From: Paenibacillus roseus
GTDB taxonomy: Bacteria > Bacillota > Bacilli > Paenibacillales > Paenibacillaceae
Direction: 5' to 3'
Length of the DNA: 64,000 nucleotides
Assembly: GCF_016424485.1 (NCBI RefSeq)
Contig: NZ_JAELUP010000103.1
Coordinates: 516,676 to 580,675, forward strand
Shown in pieces: positions 1 through 7,422 of this stretch (its first letter is position 1; each line of letters starts with the position of its first letter). The translations under genes were made by a program, and so were the position numbers. The notes below the pieces were generated by a model. The model was not told the origin of the DNA. It saw nothing but the letters and a program-made list of their open reading frames with translations, and ran no database searches.

Positions 1-1
1 G

Positions 2-670
2 GCAGAGAGCGGCATGACCGTTATTTTGTTCGTAGGAGTCAACGGGGTCGGCAAGACCACCACGATCGGCAAGCTGGCGCACCGCTTCAAGAGCGAGGGC
101 AAGAAAGTAATGCTGGCTGCGGGCGATACGTTCCGCGCGGGCGCGATCGAGCAACTGGAAGTATGGGGGCAGCGCGTAGGTGTAGACGTTATCAAGCAGC
201 AGGCAGGCTCAGACCCGGCGGCGGTGATGTACGATGCCGTTCACGCCGCCAAGCAACGCGGCGTTGATGTATTGCTGTGCGATACAGCAGGCCGTCTCCA
301 GAACAAGAGTAATCTGATGGAGGAACTGAACAAGATCTTCCGCGTAATTCAGCGTGAGGTTCCGACTGCTCCGCATGAGGTGCTGTTGGTACTGGACGCG
401 ACGACCGGGCAGAATGCGCTCAGTCAGGCGCGTCTGTTCGGCGAGAAGAGCGGGGTGACCGGCCTTGTGCTTACCAAGCTCGATGGTACGGCCAAGGGAG
501 GAATTGTCATTGCCATTCGCAACGAGCTTAATCTGCCGGTGAAATTCGTCGGGCTCGGCGAGAAGATGGGCGATCTGCAGGAGTTCGATTCCGAGCAGTT
601 CGTTCATGCCCTGTTCGCAGGCCTGATTCTCAAGGAAGAGCAGCAGGAAGCGGAGGCGGAAGCTAACTAG
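2..670 (+). CDS. ftsY: Signal recognition particle receptor FtsY (5' truncated by window)
   Basis: SRP-receptor GTPase that docks ribosome-SRP complexes at the membrane for co-translational insertion. Only the C-terminal G domain is inside the window; the frame is open to the left edge, so the ATG at 14 is an internal methionine, not the start. The visible part has all SRP-GTPase motifs: P-loop GVNGVGKTT at the very beginning, DTFRAGA, DTAGR and TKLDGTAKGG. The acidic N-terminal A domain and the rest of the N domain lie upstream. The protein ends in a Glu/Ala-rich tail. It is followed by a terminator-like hairpin and then ylxM-ffh, so SRP receptor and SRP protein genes are neighbours as in Bacillus. 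Confidence 0.97.
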   Translation, partial: AESGMTVILFVGVNGVGKTTTIGKLAHRFKSEGKKVMLAAGDTFRAGAIEQLEVWGQRVGVDVIKQQAGSDPAAVMYDAVHAAKQRGVDVLLCDTAGRLQNKSNLMEELNKIFRVIQREVPTAPHEVLLVLDATTGQNALSQARLFGEKSGVTGLVLTKLDGTAKGGIVIAIRNELNLPVKFVGLGEKMGDLQEFDSEQFVHALFAGLILKEEQQEAEAEAN

Positions 671-714
671 CTTCCGATTCGTTGTAATCTACAACATCGT
701 CCCTCAAGACTTTC

Positions 715-750
715 CGGCTGCCGCTTGCGTGGAAGCAGGCAGCCGTTTGT
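715..750 (+). terminator. Terminator-like hairpin after ftsY
   Basis: An 8-bp GC-rich stem (715-722 with 738-745) is followed by a short T-rich stretch, 45 nt after the ftsY stop. It probably ends the ftsY transcript before the separate ylxM promoter. Confidence 0.5.
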
Positions 751-794
751 TTATACGTTTCCAATTGGATGGTATGACTGACAAGGTAAAATAC

Positions 795-823
795 TTGACA
801 GTCGTTTTCCTTTAGGATAATAT
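795..823 (+). promoter_or_regulatory. Sigma-A type promoter for ylxM-ffh
   Basis: TTGACA at 795-800 is a perfect -35 box; 17 nt later TAATAT at 818-823 matches 4 of 6 bases of the -10 consensus. It lies 34 nt before the ylxM start, after the ftsY terminator. Confidence 0.6.
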
Positions 824-856
824 AAGTAGCGTTGGTAACGGGAGGAGGCGGCTGGA

Positions 857-1267
857 ATGAGTATGAACGAACCGGATGCCCTCGGGAAGACAACCCGAAT
901 CAATTTGCTCTTTGATTTCTATGAGACGCTGCTGACAGAGAAGCAGCGTACATTTTTAAAATACTATTTTCATGATGATTATTCGCTTGGTGAAATTGCT
1001 GCCGAATTTGACATTAGCCGTCAGGCGGTCTATGAGCACGTGAAGCGCGCGGAACAAGCATTGGAAGGCTATGAGCAAAAGCTGGGACTTCTGAGTCGGC
1101 ATGAAGTGCTGCAAGAACAACTGGCCCGGCTGGAAGCGATCGGCCTGGAATTGCCGGTTGGCAGTGCGGAACGCGCAGCGCTTCAGAGCGTGCTTGAAGA
1201 TATCCGTCAAACGGAGAACTTGATAGATGTAAATCCTAACAGGGAGGTGACGGGAGATGGCGTTTGA
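857..1267 (+). CDS. ylxM: YlxM/p13 family SRP-associated HTH protein
   Basis: Small (136 aa) helix-turn-helix protein of the YlxM/p13 family, which in Firmicutes is encoded beside ffh and associates with or stimulates the signal recognition particle (family knowledge). The N-terminal half carries a sigma-70 region-4-like HTH (around residues 32-65, motif SLGEIAAEFDISRQAVYEHV); the C-terminal half is helical and charged. A GGGAGG ribosome-binding site sits upstream of the ATG at 857; a second ATG at 863 is the alternative. The 3' end overlaps the ffh start by 11 nt, indicating coupled translation. Confidence 0.93.
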   Translation: MSMNEPDALGKTTRINLLFDFYETLLTEKQRTFLKYYFHDDYSLGEIAAEFDISRQAVYEHVKRAEQALEGYEQKLGLLSRHEVLQEQLARLEAIGLELPVGSAERAALQSVLEDIRQTENLIDVNPNREVTGDGV

Positions 1268-2624
1268 AGGATTGGCTAACCGGCTGCAGAGTGTATTCAG
1301 CAAGCTTCGGGGCAAAGGAAAAGTCAGCGAGGATGATGTTGCTGAGGCGATGCGCGAAGTCAGACTGGCGCTTCTGGAGGCGGACGTTAACTTTAAGGTC
1401 GTCAAAGAATTCATCTCGAAGGTGAAGGAGAAGGCGGTCGGCCAGGAAGTGATGAGCAGCTTCACTCCGGGCATGGTCATCATCGATATTGTTAATAAAG
1501 AGCTGACCGAACTGATGGGCGGTACCCAGAGCAAGCTGGCCAAGGCATCGAAGCCGCCAACCGTTATTATGATGGCGGGTTTGCAGGGGGCGGGTAAGAC
1601 GACAACCTCCGGCAAGCTGGCAAAACTGCTGCTGAAGAGCAACCATAAGCCGCTATTGGTTGCCTGTGATATTTACCGTCCGGCTGCAATCAAGCAGTTG
1701 CAGGTGCTCGGGGAGCAGGTTGGCGCTCCGGTATTCTCTATGGGCGATGGCGTCAGCCCGGTAGAGATTACGCGCAACGCCTTGCAGTATGCGAAGGATA
1801 ATCATAATGACTATGTCATTATCGATACCGCTGGACGTCTTCATATTGATGAAGCGTTGATGGAAGAACTGAAGCAGATTCATGAGCTGGCAAAGCCCGA
1901 TGAAGTGCTGCTCGTTGTCGATGCCATGACGGGGCAGGACGCGGTCAATGTAGCGGAGAGCTTCCATAAGCAGCTTGAGCTGACAGGGGTCGTTCTGACG
2001 AAGCTCGATGGCGATACGCGCGGCGGTGCTGCGATTTCCGTTAAAGCGGTCACGGGCTGCCCGATTAAATTTGCGGCGATGGGCGAGAAGATCGATTCGC
2101 TTGAACCGTTCCATCCGAACCGGATGGCATCCCGGATTCTGGGCATGGGGGACATGCTCTCGCTGATCGAGAAGGCGCAATCCAACATTGATGCTGAGAA
2201 AGCGGCTGATCTCGAGCGCAAGATGCGCAATGCGGAGTTCACCTTCGATGATTTCCTGGAGCAGATGGCTCAGGTTCGCAAGATGGGGCCCCTGGACCAA
2301 TTGCTTGATATGATGCCGGGGATGAATAAAGTAAAAGGTCTCAAAGACCTGAAGGTGGATGAGCGTCAACTGGCGCGCGTCGAAGCAATTGTAAGATCGA
2401 TGACGAGTGAAGAGAAGCAAAATCCCGACCTGCTGAACCATAGCCGCCGGAAGCGGATTGCAGCTGGGAGCGGCAACTCCATTGCCGATGTAAACCGGCT
2501 GATCAAGCAATTCGACGATATGCGGCGGATGATGAAGCAGTTCTCATCGATGATGAGTGGCCCCAAAGGCAAGAAAGGCATGAAAGGTCTGCTGGGCAAG
2601 GCGAAGAAATTCCCGTTCGGCTGA
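1257..2624 (+). CDS. ffh: Signal recognition particle protein Ffh (SRP54)
   Basis: GTPase subunit of the SRP; binds signal peptides on nascent chains and 4.5S/6S RNA and hands the ribosome to FtsY. At 455 aa it has the usual length. N domain about residues 1-90; G domain with GLQGAGKTT (about 107-115), DIYRPAA, DTAGR and TKLDGDTRGG; methionine-rich M domain from about residue 300 (MMPGMN, MRRMMKQFSSMM) with a Lys/Gly-rich tail. The ATG at 1257 lies inside the end of ylxM behind AGGGAGGTGACGGG. It is upstream of rpsP with a 56-nt gap. Confidence 0.99.
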   Translation: MAFEGLANRLQSVFSKLRGKGKVSEDDVAEAMREVRLALLEADVNFKVVKEFISKVKEKAVGQEVMSSFTPGMVIIDIVNKELTELMGGTQSKLAKASKPPTVIMMAGLQGAGKTTTSGKLAKLLLKSNHKPLLVACDIYRPAAIKQLQVLGEQVGAPVFSMGDGVSPVEITRNALQYAKDNHNDYVIIDTAGRLHIDEALMEELKQIHELAKPDEVLLVVDAMTGQDAVNVAESFHKQLELTGVVLTKLDGDTRGGAAISVKAVTGCPIKFAAMGEKIDSLEPFHPNRMASRILGMGDMLSLIEKAQSNIDAEKAADLERKMRNAEFTFDDFLEQMAQVRKMGPLDQLLDMMPGMNKVKGLKDLKVDERQLARVEAIVRSMTSEEKQNPDLLNHSRRKRIAAGSGNSIADVNRLIKQFDDMRRMMKQFSSMMSGPKGKKGMKGLLGKAKKFPFG

Positions 2625-2680
2625 TACTGGCTGATTGATAGAAAAGGAAGGCCTAATTTTTTGAAGGAGGTGAATGAATT

Positions 2681-2953
2681 ATGGCAGTTCGTATTCGTCT
2701 GAAACGTATTGGTGCTCACAAAGCGCCTTTCTACCGTGTTGTTGTTTCCGATTCCCGTTCGCCTCGCGACGGCCGCTTTATTGAAGAGATTGGCACATAC
2801 AATCCAGTCGCTCAACCTGCACAGGTTAACATCGATGAAGAGAAAGCGTTGAAATGGTTGCAAACTGGAGCGCAAGCTTCCGATACCGTACGCAATCTTC
2901 TGAGCAAAGCTGGCGTGCTTACTAAATTCCATGAGCTGAAGCAACAGAAATAG
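2681..2953 (+). CDS. rpsP: 30S ribosomal protein S16
   Basis: Ribosomal protein bS16, which binds 16S rRNA in the small-subunit body. The 90-aa product starts MAVRIRLKRIGAHKAPFYR, the family signature, and continues with DSRSPRDGRFIEEIGTYNP. The start is the ATG at 2681 behind GAAGGAGGTGAATG. It lies in the conserved ffh-rpsP-khpA order, 26 nt before khpA. Confidence 0.99.
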   Translation: MAVRIRLKRIGAHKAPFYRVVVSDSRSPRDGRFIEEIGTYNPVAQPAQVNIDEEKALKWLQTGAQASDTVRNLLSKAGVLTKFHELKQQK

Positions 2954-2979
2954 TTGCTGATGCTGCGGAGGGCCTTGAA

Positions 2980-3210
2980 ATGGAAGAGTTGATTCTTGTC
3001 ATGGCTAGGGCTTTAGTGGATTATCCGGAAAATGTGCGCGTCGAGGTCAAGGAAGATGATCGCGGCATTGTTTACGCCCTTTCCGTTCATCCCGAGGATG
3101 TAGGGAAAGTAATCGGCAAGCAGGGCCGGATCGCTAAAGCGCTGAGGACGGTAGTTGCTTCGGCAGCTGTCAAATCGCCAAAGCGCGTTACCGTTGATAT
3201 TATCTCGTAA
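2980..3210 (+). CDS. khpA: KH-domain RNA-binding protein KhpA (YlqC)
   Basis: Single KH-domain protein of 76 aa with the GKVIGKQGR GxxG loop typical of RNA-binding KH folds. In Firmicutes KhpA forms a complex with KhpB (Jag) that binds many RNAs and affects cell elongation and division (family knowledge). The gene follows rpsP and is followed by a strong terminator, so it closes the ffh-rpsP unit. Confidence 0.96.
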   Translation: MEELILVMARALVDYPENVRVEVKEDDRGIVYALSVHPEDVGKVIGKQGRIAKALRTVVASAAVKSPKRVTVDIIS

Positions 3211-3250
3211 TATTAAGGATGTCTTATCCTGAATCAGCGCACGAAATAAA

Positions 3251-3282
3251 AGGCCGGGAGTTGTTATTCCTGGCCTTTTTTT
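3251..3282 (+). terminator. Rho-independent terminator after khpA
   Basis: Ten-base stem with two or three G-U pairs (3251-3260 with 3268-3277), short loop, then a run of T: a classic intrinsic terminator 40 nt after khpA. Confidence 0.85.
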
Positions 3283-3287
3283 AAAAT

Positions 3288-3326
3288 ATAAGCATTTATA
3301 AACTTACTTTTTATAAATGGCTTATA
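3288..3326. other. AT-rich inverted repeat
   Basis: ATAAGCATTTATAA at about 3288-3301 is complementary to TTATAAATGGCTTAT at about 3311-3325 with one bulge. It lies between the khpA terminator and the first copy of the dispersed repeat; no T tail follows it. Function unknown. Confidence 0.5.
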
Positions 3327-3334
3327 GTTCTCCG

Positions 3335-3384
3335 CGAAACGAAGTTTTTGCCCGTCAAAGGACGGCAAAGCCGTTTACGCTTGA
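3335..3384 (+). repeat. Dispersed ~50-nt repeat, copy 1 (best consensus copy)
   Basis: Reference copy of the family: GCCCGTC, AAAG, GACGGCAAAGCCG, then TTTACGCTTGA, preceded by CGAAACGAAG. It can fold as hairpin A (3348-3356 with 3361-3368, loop AAAG, one bulged C) or as hairpin B (ACGGC 3362-3366 with GCCGT 3370-3374); the two share bases and exclude one another. Confidence 0.85.
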
Positions 3385-3405
3385 AATCCGGCGATTTTTT
3401 TGACA

Positions 3406-3451
3406 CGAAACGAAGTTTTGCCTGTTACAGGAAGCAATGCGGTTTGTGCTA
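3406..3451 (+). repeat. Dispersed repeat, copy 2 (degenerate, tandem with copy 1)
   Basis: ACGAAACGAAGTTTTGCC followed by a diverged second half ending GGTTTGTGCT. It keeps the 5' half of the family and has lost hairpin B. It follows copy 1 by 21 nt. Confidence 0.7.
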
Positions 3452-3482
3452 AATTTCCCTGTGTCCTATATCGCTTGAATAT

Positions 3483-3530
3483 GAAGCCAAACGCAGGAAC
3501 ATTCTTGCTCATGGGTTTGGCTTCTTGTTT
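3483..3530 (+). terminator. Hairpin with T-rich tail upstream of rimM
   Basis: A perfect 10-bp stem (GAAGCCAAAC 3483-3492 with GTTTGGCTTC 3515-3524) has a 22-nt loop and is followed by TTGTTT. It may be an intrinsic terminator or an attenuator in the rimM leader. Together with the khpA terminator, the AT inverted repeat and repeat copies 1-2 it fills the 394-nt gap between khpA and rimM; I see no gene there. Confidence 0.6.
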
Positions 3531-3604
3531 AAAGCTGCTGGAGTGGCCGGATTCTCCGGAGATTTCAACCTGAGAAATTTTACTATATCGAGGATGTGAG
3601 CAGT

Positions 3605-4117
3605 ATGCAATGGTTAAATGTCGGCAAACTTGTCAATACGCATGGATTGCGCGGAGAAGTGAAAATTTTATCCCAAACCGATTTTCCGGATGTGCGTTTT
3701 GCTCTTGGAAGCAAGCTGGCGCTTTTCTCACCTGAGGGCAACCAGCGTCTGGATGTTCTGATTAACAGCACGCGGGAGCATAAGGGCATGTTTTTCCTGA
3801 AATTCAAGGATTACAATGATATTAACCAGGTGGAAAAATATAAAGGCTGGTCGGTGAAGGTGCCGGAGGAACAGCAGGTCGAGCTTGAAGAAGGCGAATA
3901 TTACTACTATGAGATTGTGGGATGCAAGGTATTCACCGAAGAGGGCGAAGAACTCGGCACAATTGCGGAGATTTTGCGTCCCGGCGCTAATGATGTCTGG
4001 GTTGTGGAACGGGGCTCGGGCAAGCCCGTGCTGCTTCCATTTATCGATGACGTTGTGCTTCAGGTCGATACGAAGCAGAAGCTGGTCACGGTAAGGCTGA
4101 TGGAAGGGCTGATCTGA
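3605..4117 (+). CDS. rimM: Ribosome maturation factor RimM
   Basis: 16S rRNA processing factor that binds S19 and assists assembly of the 30S head. N-terminal RimM domain with VGKLVNTHGLRGEVKI (from about residue 6) and C-terminal PRC-barrel-like domain (YYYEIVGCKV, LPFIDDVVLQVD). I prefer the ATG at 3605 over the in-frame GTG at 3596, because the GAGG at 3590-3593 is 11 nt from the ATG but only 2 nt from the GTG, and homologues start a few residues before VGK. It is followed after 3 nt by trmD, the usual pair. Confidence 0.95.
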   Translation: MQWLNVGKLVNTHGLRGEVKILSQTDFPDVRFALGSKLALFSPEGNQRLDVLINSTREHKGMFFLKFKDYNDINQVEKYKGWSVKVPEEQQVELEEGEYYYYEIVGCKVFTEEGEELGTIAEILRPGANDVWVVERGSGKPVLLPFIDDVVLQVDTKQKLVTVRLMEGLI

Positions 4118-4120
4118 CCG

Positions 4121-4876
4121 ATGCGGATGGATGTGTTGACGCTGTTTCCGGAAATGTTCGAGGGTGTGTTCCGTTCCAGCATTCTGGGGAAAGCGCAAGA
4201 GAAAGGGCTTGTTTCTTTGCGTACGCTTAATTTTAGACAATTTTCCGGCAATAAGCATAGCACGGTGGATGATTATCCATACGGTGGAGGCGGAGGCATG
4301 GTGCTCCAGGCCGAACCGATTTTTGGGGCTGTGGAGAGCCTGACAGAAGGGCTTGAGAGCAAGCCGCGGGTCATTCTGATGTGCCCTCAGGGAGAGACTT
4401 TTACCCAGCGCAAGGCTGAGGAACTGGCGAGCGAGCAGCATCTGATCTTTGTATGCGGTCACTACGAAGGTTATGACGAGAGGATTCGTGAGCATCTGGT
4501 CACGGATGAGCTGTCCATCGGGGATTATGTGCTGACCGGGGGCGAGCTGCCGGCGATGGTCGTCATTGACAGCGTGGCGCGGCTGCTGCCCGGAGTGTTA
4601 GGTAATGAATCCTCTGCGGTGACGGATTCATTCAGTACCGGGCTGCTCGAATATCCGCACTACACGCGCCCAGCCTCATTCAGGGGATGGGAAGTCCCCG
4701 AGGTGCTGATCTCCGGGCACCATGGCAATATCGGGCTGTGGCGCCGTCAGCAGTCGCTGCTGCGTACATTGCGCCGCAGGCCGGAGCTTCTGAAGCAGGC
4801 TGAACTGACTGTCAAGGAGCTGAAATGGCTCAAGGAAGAGCACGGTTATGAGCCGGATGATGTTTCCGCGAAATAA
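4121..4876 (+). CDS. trmD: tRNA (guanine-N1)-methyltransferase TrmD
   Basis: SPOUT-class methyltransferase making m1G37 in tRNAs next to the anticodon, using S-adenosylmethionine; it prevents +1 frameshifting. The 251-aa protein begins MRMDVLTLFPEMFEGVF and has the trefoil-knot cofactor segment CGHYEGYDERI and LSIGDYVLTGGELPAM, all typical. Its ATG lies 3 nt after the rimM stop, so the two are co-translated; rplS follows after a 147-nt leader. Confidence 0.98.
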   Translation: MRMDVLTLFPEMFEGVFRSSILGKAQEKGLVSLRTLNFRQFSGNKHSTVDDYPYGGGGGMVLQAEPIFGAVESLTEGLESKPRVILMCPQGETFTQRKAEELASEQHLIFVCGHYEGYDERIREHLVTDELSIGDYVLTGGELPAMVVIDSVARLLPGVLGNESSAVTDSFSTGLLEYPHYTRPASFRGWEVPEVLISGHHGNIGLWRRQQSLLRTLRRRPELLKQAELTVKELKWLKEEHGYEPDDVSAK

Positions 4877-4901
4877 TCAAGGAAATGGTTGTATTTGGAG
4901 C

Positions 4902-4941
4902 CCGGTTATGATAGTATTGAAATGTTGTTTGCAATAACCGG
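4902..4941 (+). promoter_or_regulatory. Hairpin in rplS leader (possible L19 leader)
   Basis: CCGGTTAT (4902-4909) and ATAACCGG (4934-4941) form a perfect 8-bp stem about 80 nt before rplS. Firmicutes have an RNA motif called the L19 leader at this place, but I cannot match it to the motif without a covariance model. Confidence 0.35.
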
Positions 4942-5023
4942 ACGGTCCGCTATCGGCTAGGACATGCGTTAATTTGAGCGTATTGAGCTTATATGAACGT
5001 CTGAGGCGGAAGGAGGCAATATC

Positions 5024-5365
5024 ATGAACATTTTACAAACAATCGCACAAGAGCAGCTTCGTCAGGATATCCCAAGTTTTCGTCCTGGTGACACTCTGAA
5101 AGTGCATGTAAAAGTTATCGAGGGTTCCCGTGAGCGGATTCAGTTGTTCGAAGGCGTTGTAATCAAACGTCGCGGCGGCGGTATCAGCGAAACATTTACG
5201 GTTCGTAAGATTTCTTACGGCGTAGGCGTTGAGAGAACATTCCCGATCAACTCGCCAAAGATTGATAGAATCGAAGTGGCTCGCCGCGGTAAAGTACGTC
5301 GCGCTAAGCTGTACTACCTTCGCAATCTGCGTGGTAAAGCTGCGAGAATTAAAGAGATTCGCTAA
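5024..5365 (+). CDS. rplS: 50S ribosomal protein L19
   Basis: Ribosomal protein bL19 at the 30S-50S interface. The 113-aa product has the family signatures FRPGDTLKVHVKV, RIQLFEGVVIKRRGGGISETFTVRK with SYGVGVERTFP, and a basic C-terminus RRGKVRRAKLYYLR. ATG at 5024 behind AAGGAGG. It ends 11 nt before a strong terminator. Confidence 0.99.
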   Translation: MNILQTIAQEQLRQDIPSFRPGDTLKVHVKVIEGSRERIQLFEGVVIKRRGGGISETFTVRKISYGVGVERTFPINSPKIDRIEVARRGKVRRAKLYYLRNLRGKAARIKEIR

Positions 5366-5376
5366 TAAACGACATG

Positions 5377-5412
5377 GGGGCTTGCGCAAACAAGCCCCTT
5401 TTCGTTTTTTTA
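5377..5412 (+). terminator. Rho-independent terminator after rplS
   Basis: GGGGCTTG (5377-5384) pairs perfectly with CAAGCCCC (5391-5398), loop CGCAAA, followed by TTTTCGTTTTTTT. Confidence 0.92.
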
Positions 5413-5455
5413 AAACTTTTGCCCGTTCAAGGGCGGCAGAGCCGGTTGTGCTTGA
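5412..5455 (+). repeat. Dispersed repeat, copy 3
   Basis: Begins in the T tail of the rplS terminator; contains TTTTGCCCGTTCAAGGGCGG then CAGAGCCGGTTGTGCTTGA. The stem is kept by paired changes (GCCC with GGGC). Confidence 0.8.
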
Positions 5456-5757
5456 AGCCTTGTTTTTGTCTAAATTGCAGTAAGTTTGCGTTTCTATTTA
5501 AAATTTTGTATATTCAAATATAGGGCGTCGGAATCGGTCCGTTCTGTGCAGCAAAGCAAGCGTACATAGAATGATAGACCGCTTTTATATGTTCCGGCAG
5601 GTTATTTTCCGCAAGAGGGACTTTTTGACTGTAAGCAGCAGCTCGTCTTCGCTCCGTTTCCAGGTGCGGTGCGATAGCAGGCAGATGCTGGCAGGCGATG
5701 CTGTCGATGGTCGCTTGCACCTTTGTTTCATCATGCTAGTGAAAGTGGGCGTATAAC
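5456..5757. other. Intergenic stretch before lepB
   Basis: About 300 nt between repeat copy 3 and lepB. It holds one possible small - strand frame (listed separately) and presumably the lepB promoter, but I see no box pair good enough to name. Confidence 0.5.
5514..5720 (-). CDS. Possible small protein, uncertain
   Basis: A 68-codon - strand frame starting GTG at 5720. The residue composition looks protein-like (CQHLPAIAPHLETERRR, NNLPEHIKAVYHSMYAC) and it has two Cys, but no transmembrane segment, signal peptide or motif I recognise. The start lacks a good ribosome-binding site (AAAGG abuts the GTG), and no in-frame ATG lies upstream. It would run against lepB. It may be a chance frame in the lepB leader. 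Confidence 0.25.
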   Translation of the reverse strand: MQATIDSIACQHLPAIAPHLETERRRAAAYSQKVPLAENNLPEHIKAVYHSMYACFAAQNGPIPTPYI

Positions 5758-6459
5758 ATGGAACAGAAGCCAGAAGAACAAGTCGAACAACACAATTCCG
5801 GACAATCTTCAGATGTGTCGTCAGGCCAGCCTTATTCCGGAGCCTCAGGCAGTTTGGGAACACCCGGGCAGGAAGCAACTGCTCCTAAGCCTAACAAAGC
5901 AAAAAGGGAAGCCATGGAGTGGATCAAGGCGCTTGCGATAGCCGCGTTGCTCGTACTCGTAATCCGCTCCTTCTTATTCTCTCCCTTTATTGTGGACGGG
6001 CCGTCTATGAAGCCTAATTTTCATACCGGAGAGCGTGTCATTGTCAATAAAATCCTCTATGATATCCGGGGGCCGAAGCGCGGTGAAGTCGTGGTTTTCC
6101 ATGTTCCGCAGGAAAATCGTGATTTTATCAAACGTGTTATTGGGGTGCCTGGGGACAAAGTGAAGCTTGAGGGTGACGATCTGTACATCAATGGTGAAAA
6201 GGTGGAGGAGCCTTACCTGAAGGGAGCAATCGAACAGGCCAGAAAAGAAAACAGGTTGTATAACATGACGGAGAACTTCCCGAACTCCTTTGTGCAATCG
6301 GACGTAGTGCCGGAAGGAATGTTCTTGGCATTTGGCGATAACCGCAGCGATAGCCGCGACAGCCGGATGATCGGATATATTTCGACGAAAGAACTGGTGG
6401 GCAGAGCAGATGTTATCTTCTGGCCGCTGAAAGATATGCAAATTATAAAACACGGATGA
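5758..6459 (+). CDS. lepB: Type I signal peptidase
   Basis: Membrane serine protease (S26) that removes signal peptides from exported proteins. The 233-aa protein has a long hydrophilic cytoplasmic N-terminus (1-55, Gln/Ser/Pro-rich), one membrane anchor (about 58-77) and an outer catalytic domain. Catalytic Ser83 lies in GPSMKPN and general-base Lys125 in FIKRVIGVPGD; box E is GDNRSDSRDSR. One anchor is the usual arrangement for Gram-positive SipS-type peptidases. It precedes rbgA by 10 nt, so the two share a transcript. Confidence 0.97.
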   Translation: MEQKPEEQVEQHNSGQSSDVSSGQPYSGASGSLGTPGQEATAPKPNKAKREAMEWIKALAIAALLVLVIRSFLFSPFIVDGPSMKPNFHTGERVIVNKILYDIRGPKRGEVVVFHVPQENRDFIKRVIGVPGDKVKLEGDDLYINGEKVEEPYLKGAIEQARKENRLYNMTENFPNSFVQSDVVPEGMFLAFGDNRSDSRDSRMIGYISTKELVGRADVIFWPLKDMQIIKHG

Positions 6460-6469
6460 GGTGAGTGCT

Positions 6470-7336
6470 TTGACCATTCAATGGTTTCCAGGGCACATGA
6501 CAAGAGCAAGACGGCAAATTGAGGCAAAACTCAAGTTGATCGATATCGTCATTGAGCTTCTGGATGCACGTGTTCCGTTGTCGAGCCGCAACCCGATGGT
6601 AGATGAAATTCTGAGCGGGAAGCCGCGGTTGATCGTATTGAACAAGGCTGATTTGGCTGATCCACGGGCAACTGACCAGTGGATTTCTTTTTTTTCAAAA
6701 GAAGGTCATGCCTGTATTGCAGTCGATTCTTCAACGGGCACGAGAGTAGCAGATATTCCGCAGCGGGTGAAAGAGCTGCTGGATCATAAAATTGTTCGCA
6801 TGAAACAAAAGGGGATGAACCCGCGCGCGCTGCGTGCGCTTATTGTGGGCATTCCGAACGTTGGCAAATCTACGCTAATTAACCGTCTGGCGGGACGCAG
6901 CATTGCTTTGACCGGAGATCGTCCGGGGGTGACCAAAGGTCAGCAATGGATTAAAGTGGGCAATGAAATGGAATTGCTGGATACTCCGGGTATTTTGTGG
7001 CCGAAATTCGAGGACCAATTAGTCGGTTACAGATTGGCGATGACGGGAGCGATTCGAGAGGAAATTCTTAATATCGAGGATATTGCTTTCTTCGCGGTGC
7101 GGGTTCTTGCCGACCGTTATTGGGATACGCTTAAGGAACGGTTTGGACTGGAGACGCCGCCGAAGGATGTGGAAGACTCCGAAGAGATTGTGAAGGTGAT
7201 GGAGGACATCGGGCGCAAGCGCGGCTGTCTGCTTGGCGGCGGACGAGTCGATCTGGAGAAGGTGTCCGGTATTATATTGAGAGAGCTTCGCGCAGGCAAA
7301 CTTGGGCGTATTACACTTGATGAACCGCAGCAGTAA
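6470..7336 (+). CDS. rbgA: Ribosome biogenesis GTPase RbgA (YlqF)
   Basis: Circularly permuted GTPase needed for late 50S assembly (uL16 incorporation region). Motif order is permuted: G4 NKAD at 58-61, then G1 GIPNVGKST at 128-136, then DTPGILWPKFED. C-terminal ANTAR-like RNA-binding domain. I place the start at TTG 6470, giving MTIQWFPGHM as in B. subtilis RbgA and 6-7 nt after GAGGTG; the in-frame GTG at 6461 overlaps that ribosome-binding site. 288 aa, normal length. Confidence 0.97.
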   Translation: MTIQWFPGHMTRARRQIEAKLKLIDIVIELLDARVPLSSRNPMVDEILSGKPRLIVLNKADLADPRATDQWISFFSKEGHACIAVDSSTGTRVADIPQRVKELLDHKIVRMKQKGMNPRALRALIVGIPNVGKSTLINRLAGRSIALTGDRPGVTKGQQWIKVGNEMELLDTPGILWPKFEDQLVGYRLAMTGAIREEILNIEDIAFFAVRVLADRYWDTLKERFGLETPPKDVEDSEEIVKVMEDIGRKRGCLLGGGRVDLEKVSGIILRELRAGKLGRITLDEPQQ

Positions 7337-7422
7337 TGCAGGTTCACAGAATCATTTCGGCTTGCATGATACAGTGCGCTCTGCAGGGATATGGAGATGA
7401 GGCTGCATTAGGGGGAAACACA

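Noticed and set aside
209..607. Long frames on the - strand across ftsY, ffh, trmD, fliG, cheB and other genes
   Set aside because: Shadows of strongly conserved + strand genes; compositions biased to Arg/His/Leu/Cys and no ribosome-binding sites.
3335..3451. Tandem repeat copies 1 and 2 as a CRISPR array
   Set aside because: Only two unequal copies with a 21-nt gap, other copies dispersed over 59 kb, no cas genes.
5571..5756. 61-codon + strand frame before lepB
   Set aside because: Serine run and basic composition unlike a protein, no ribosome-binding site; probably the lepB leader.
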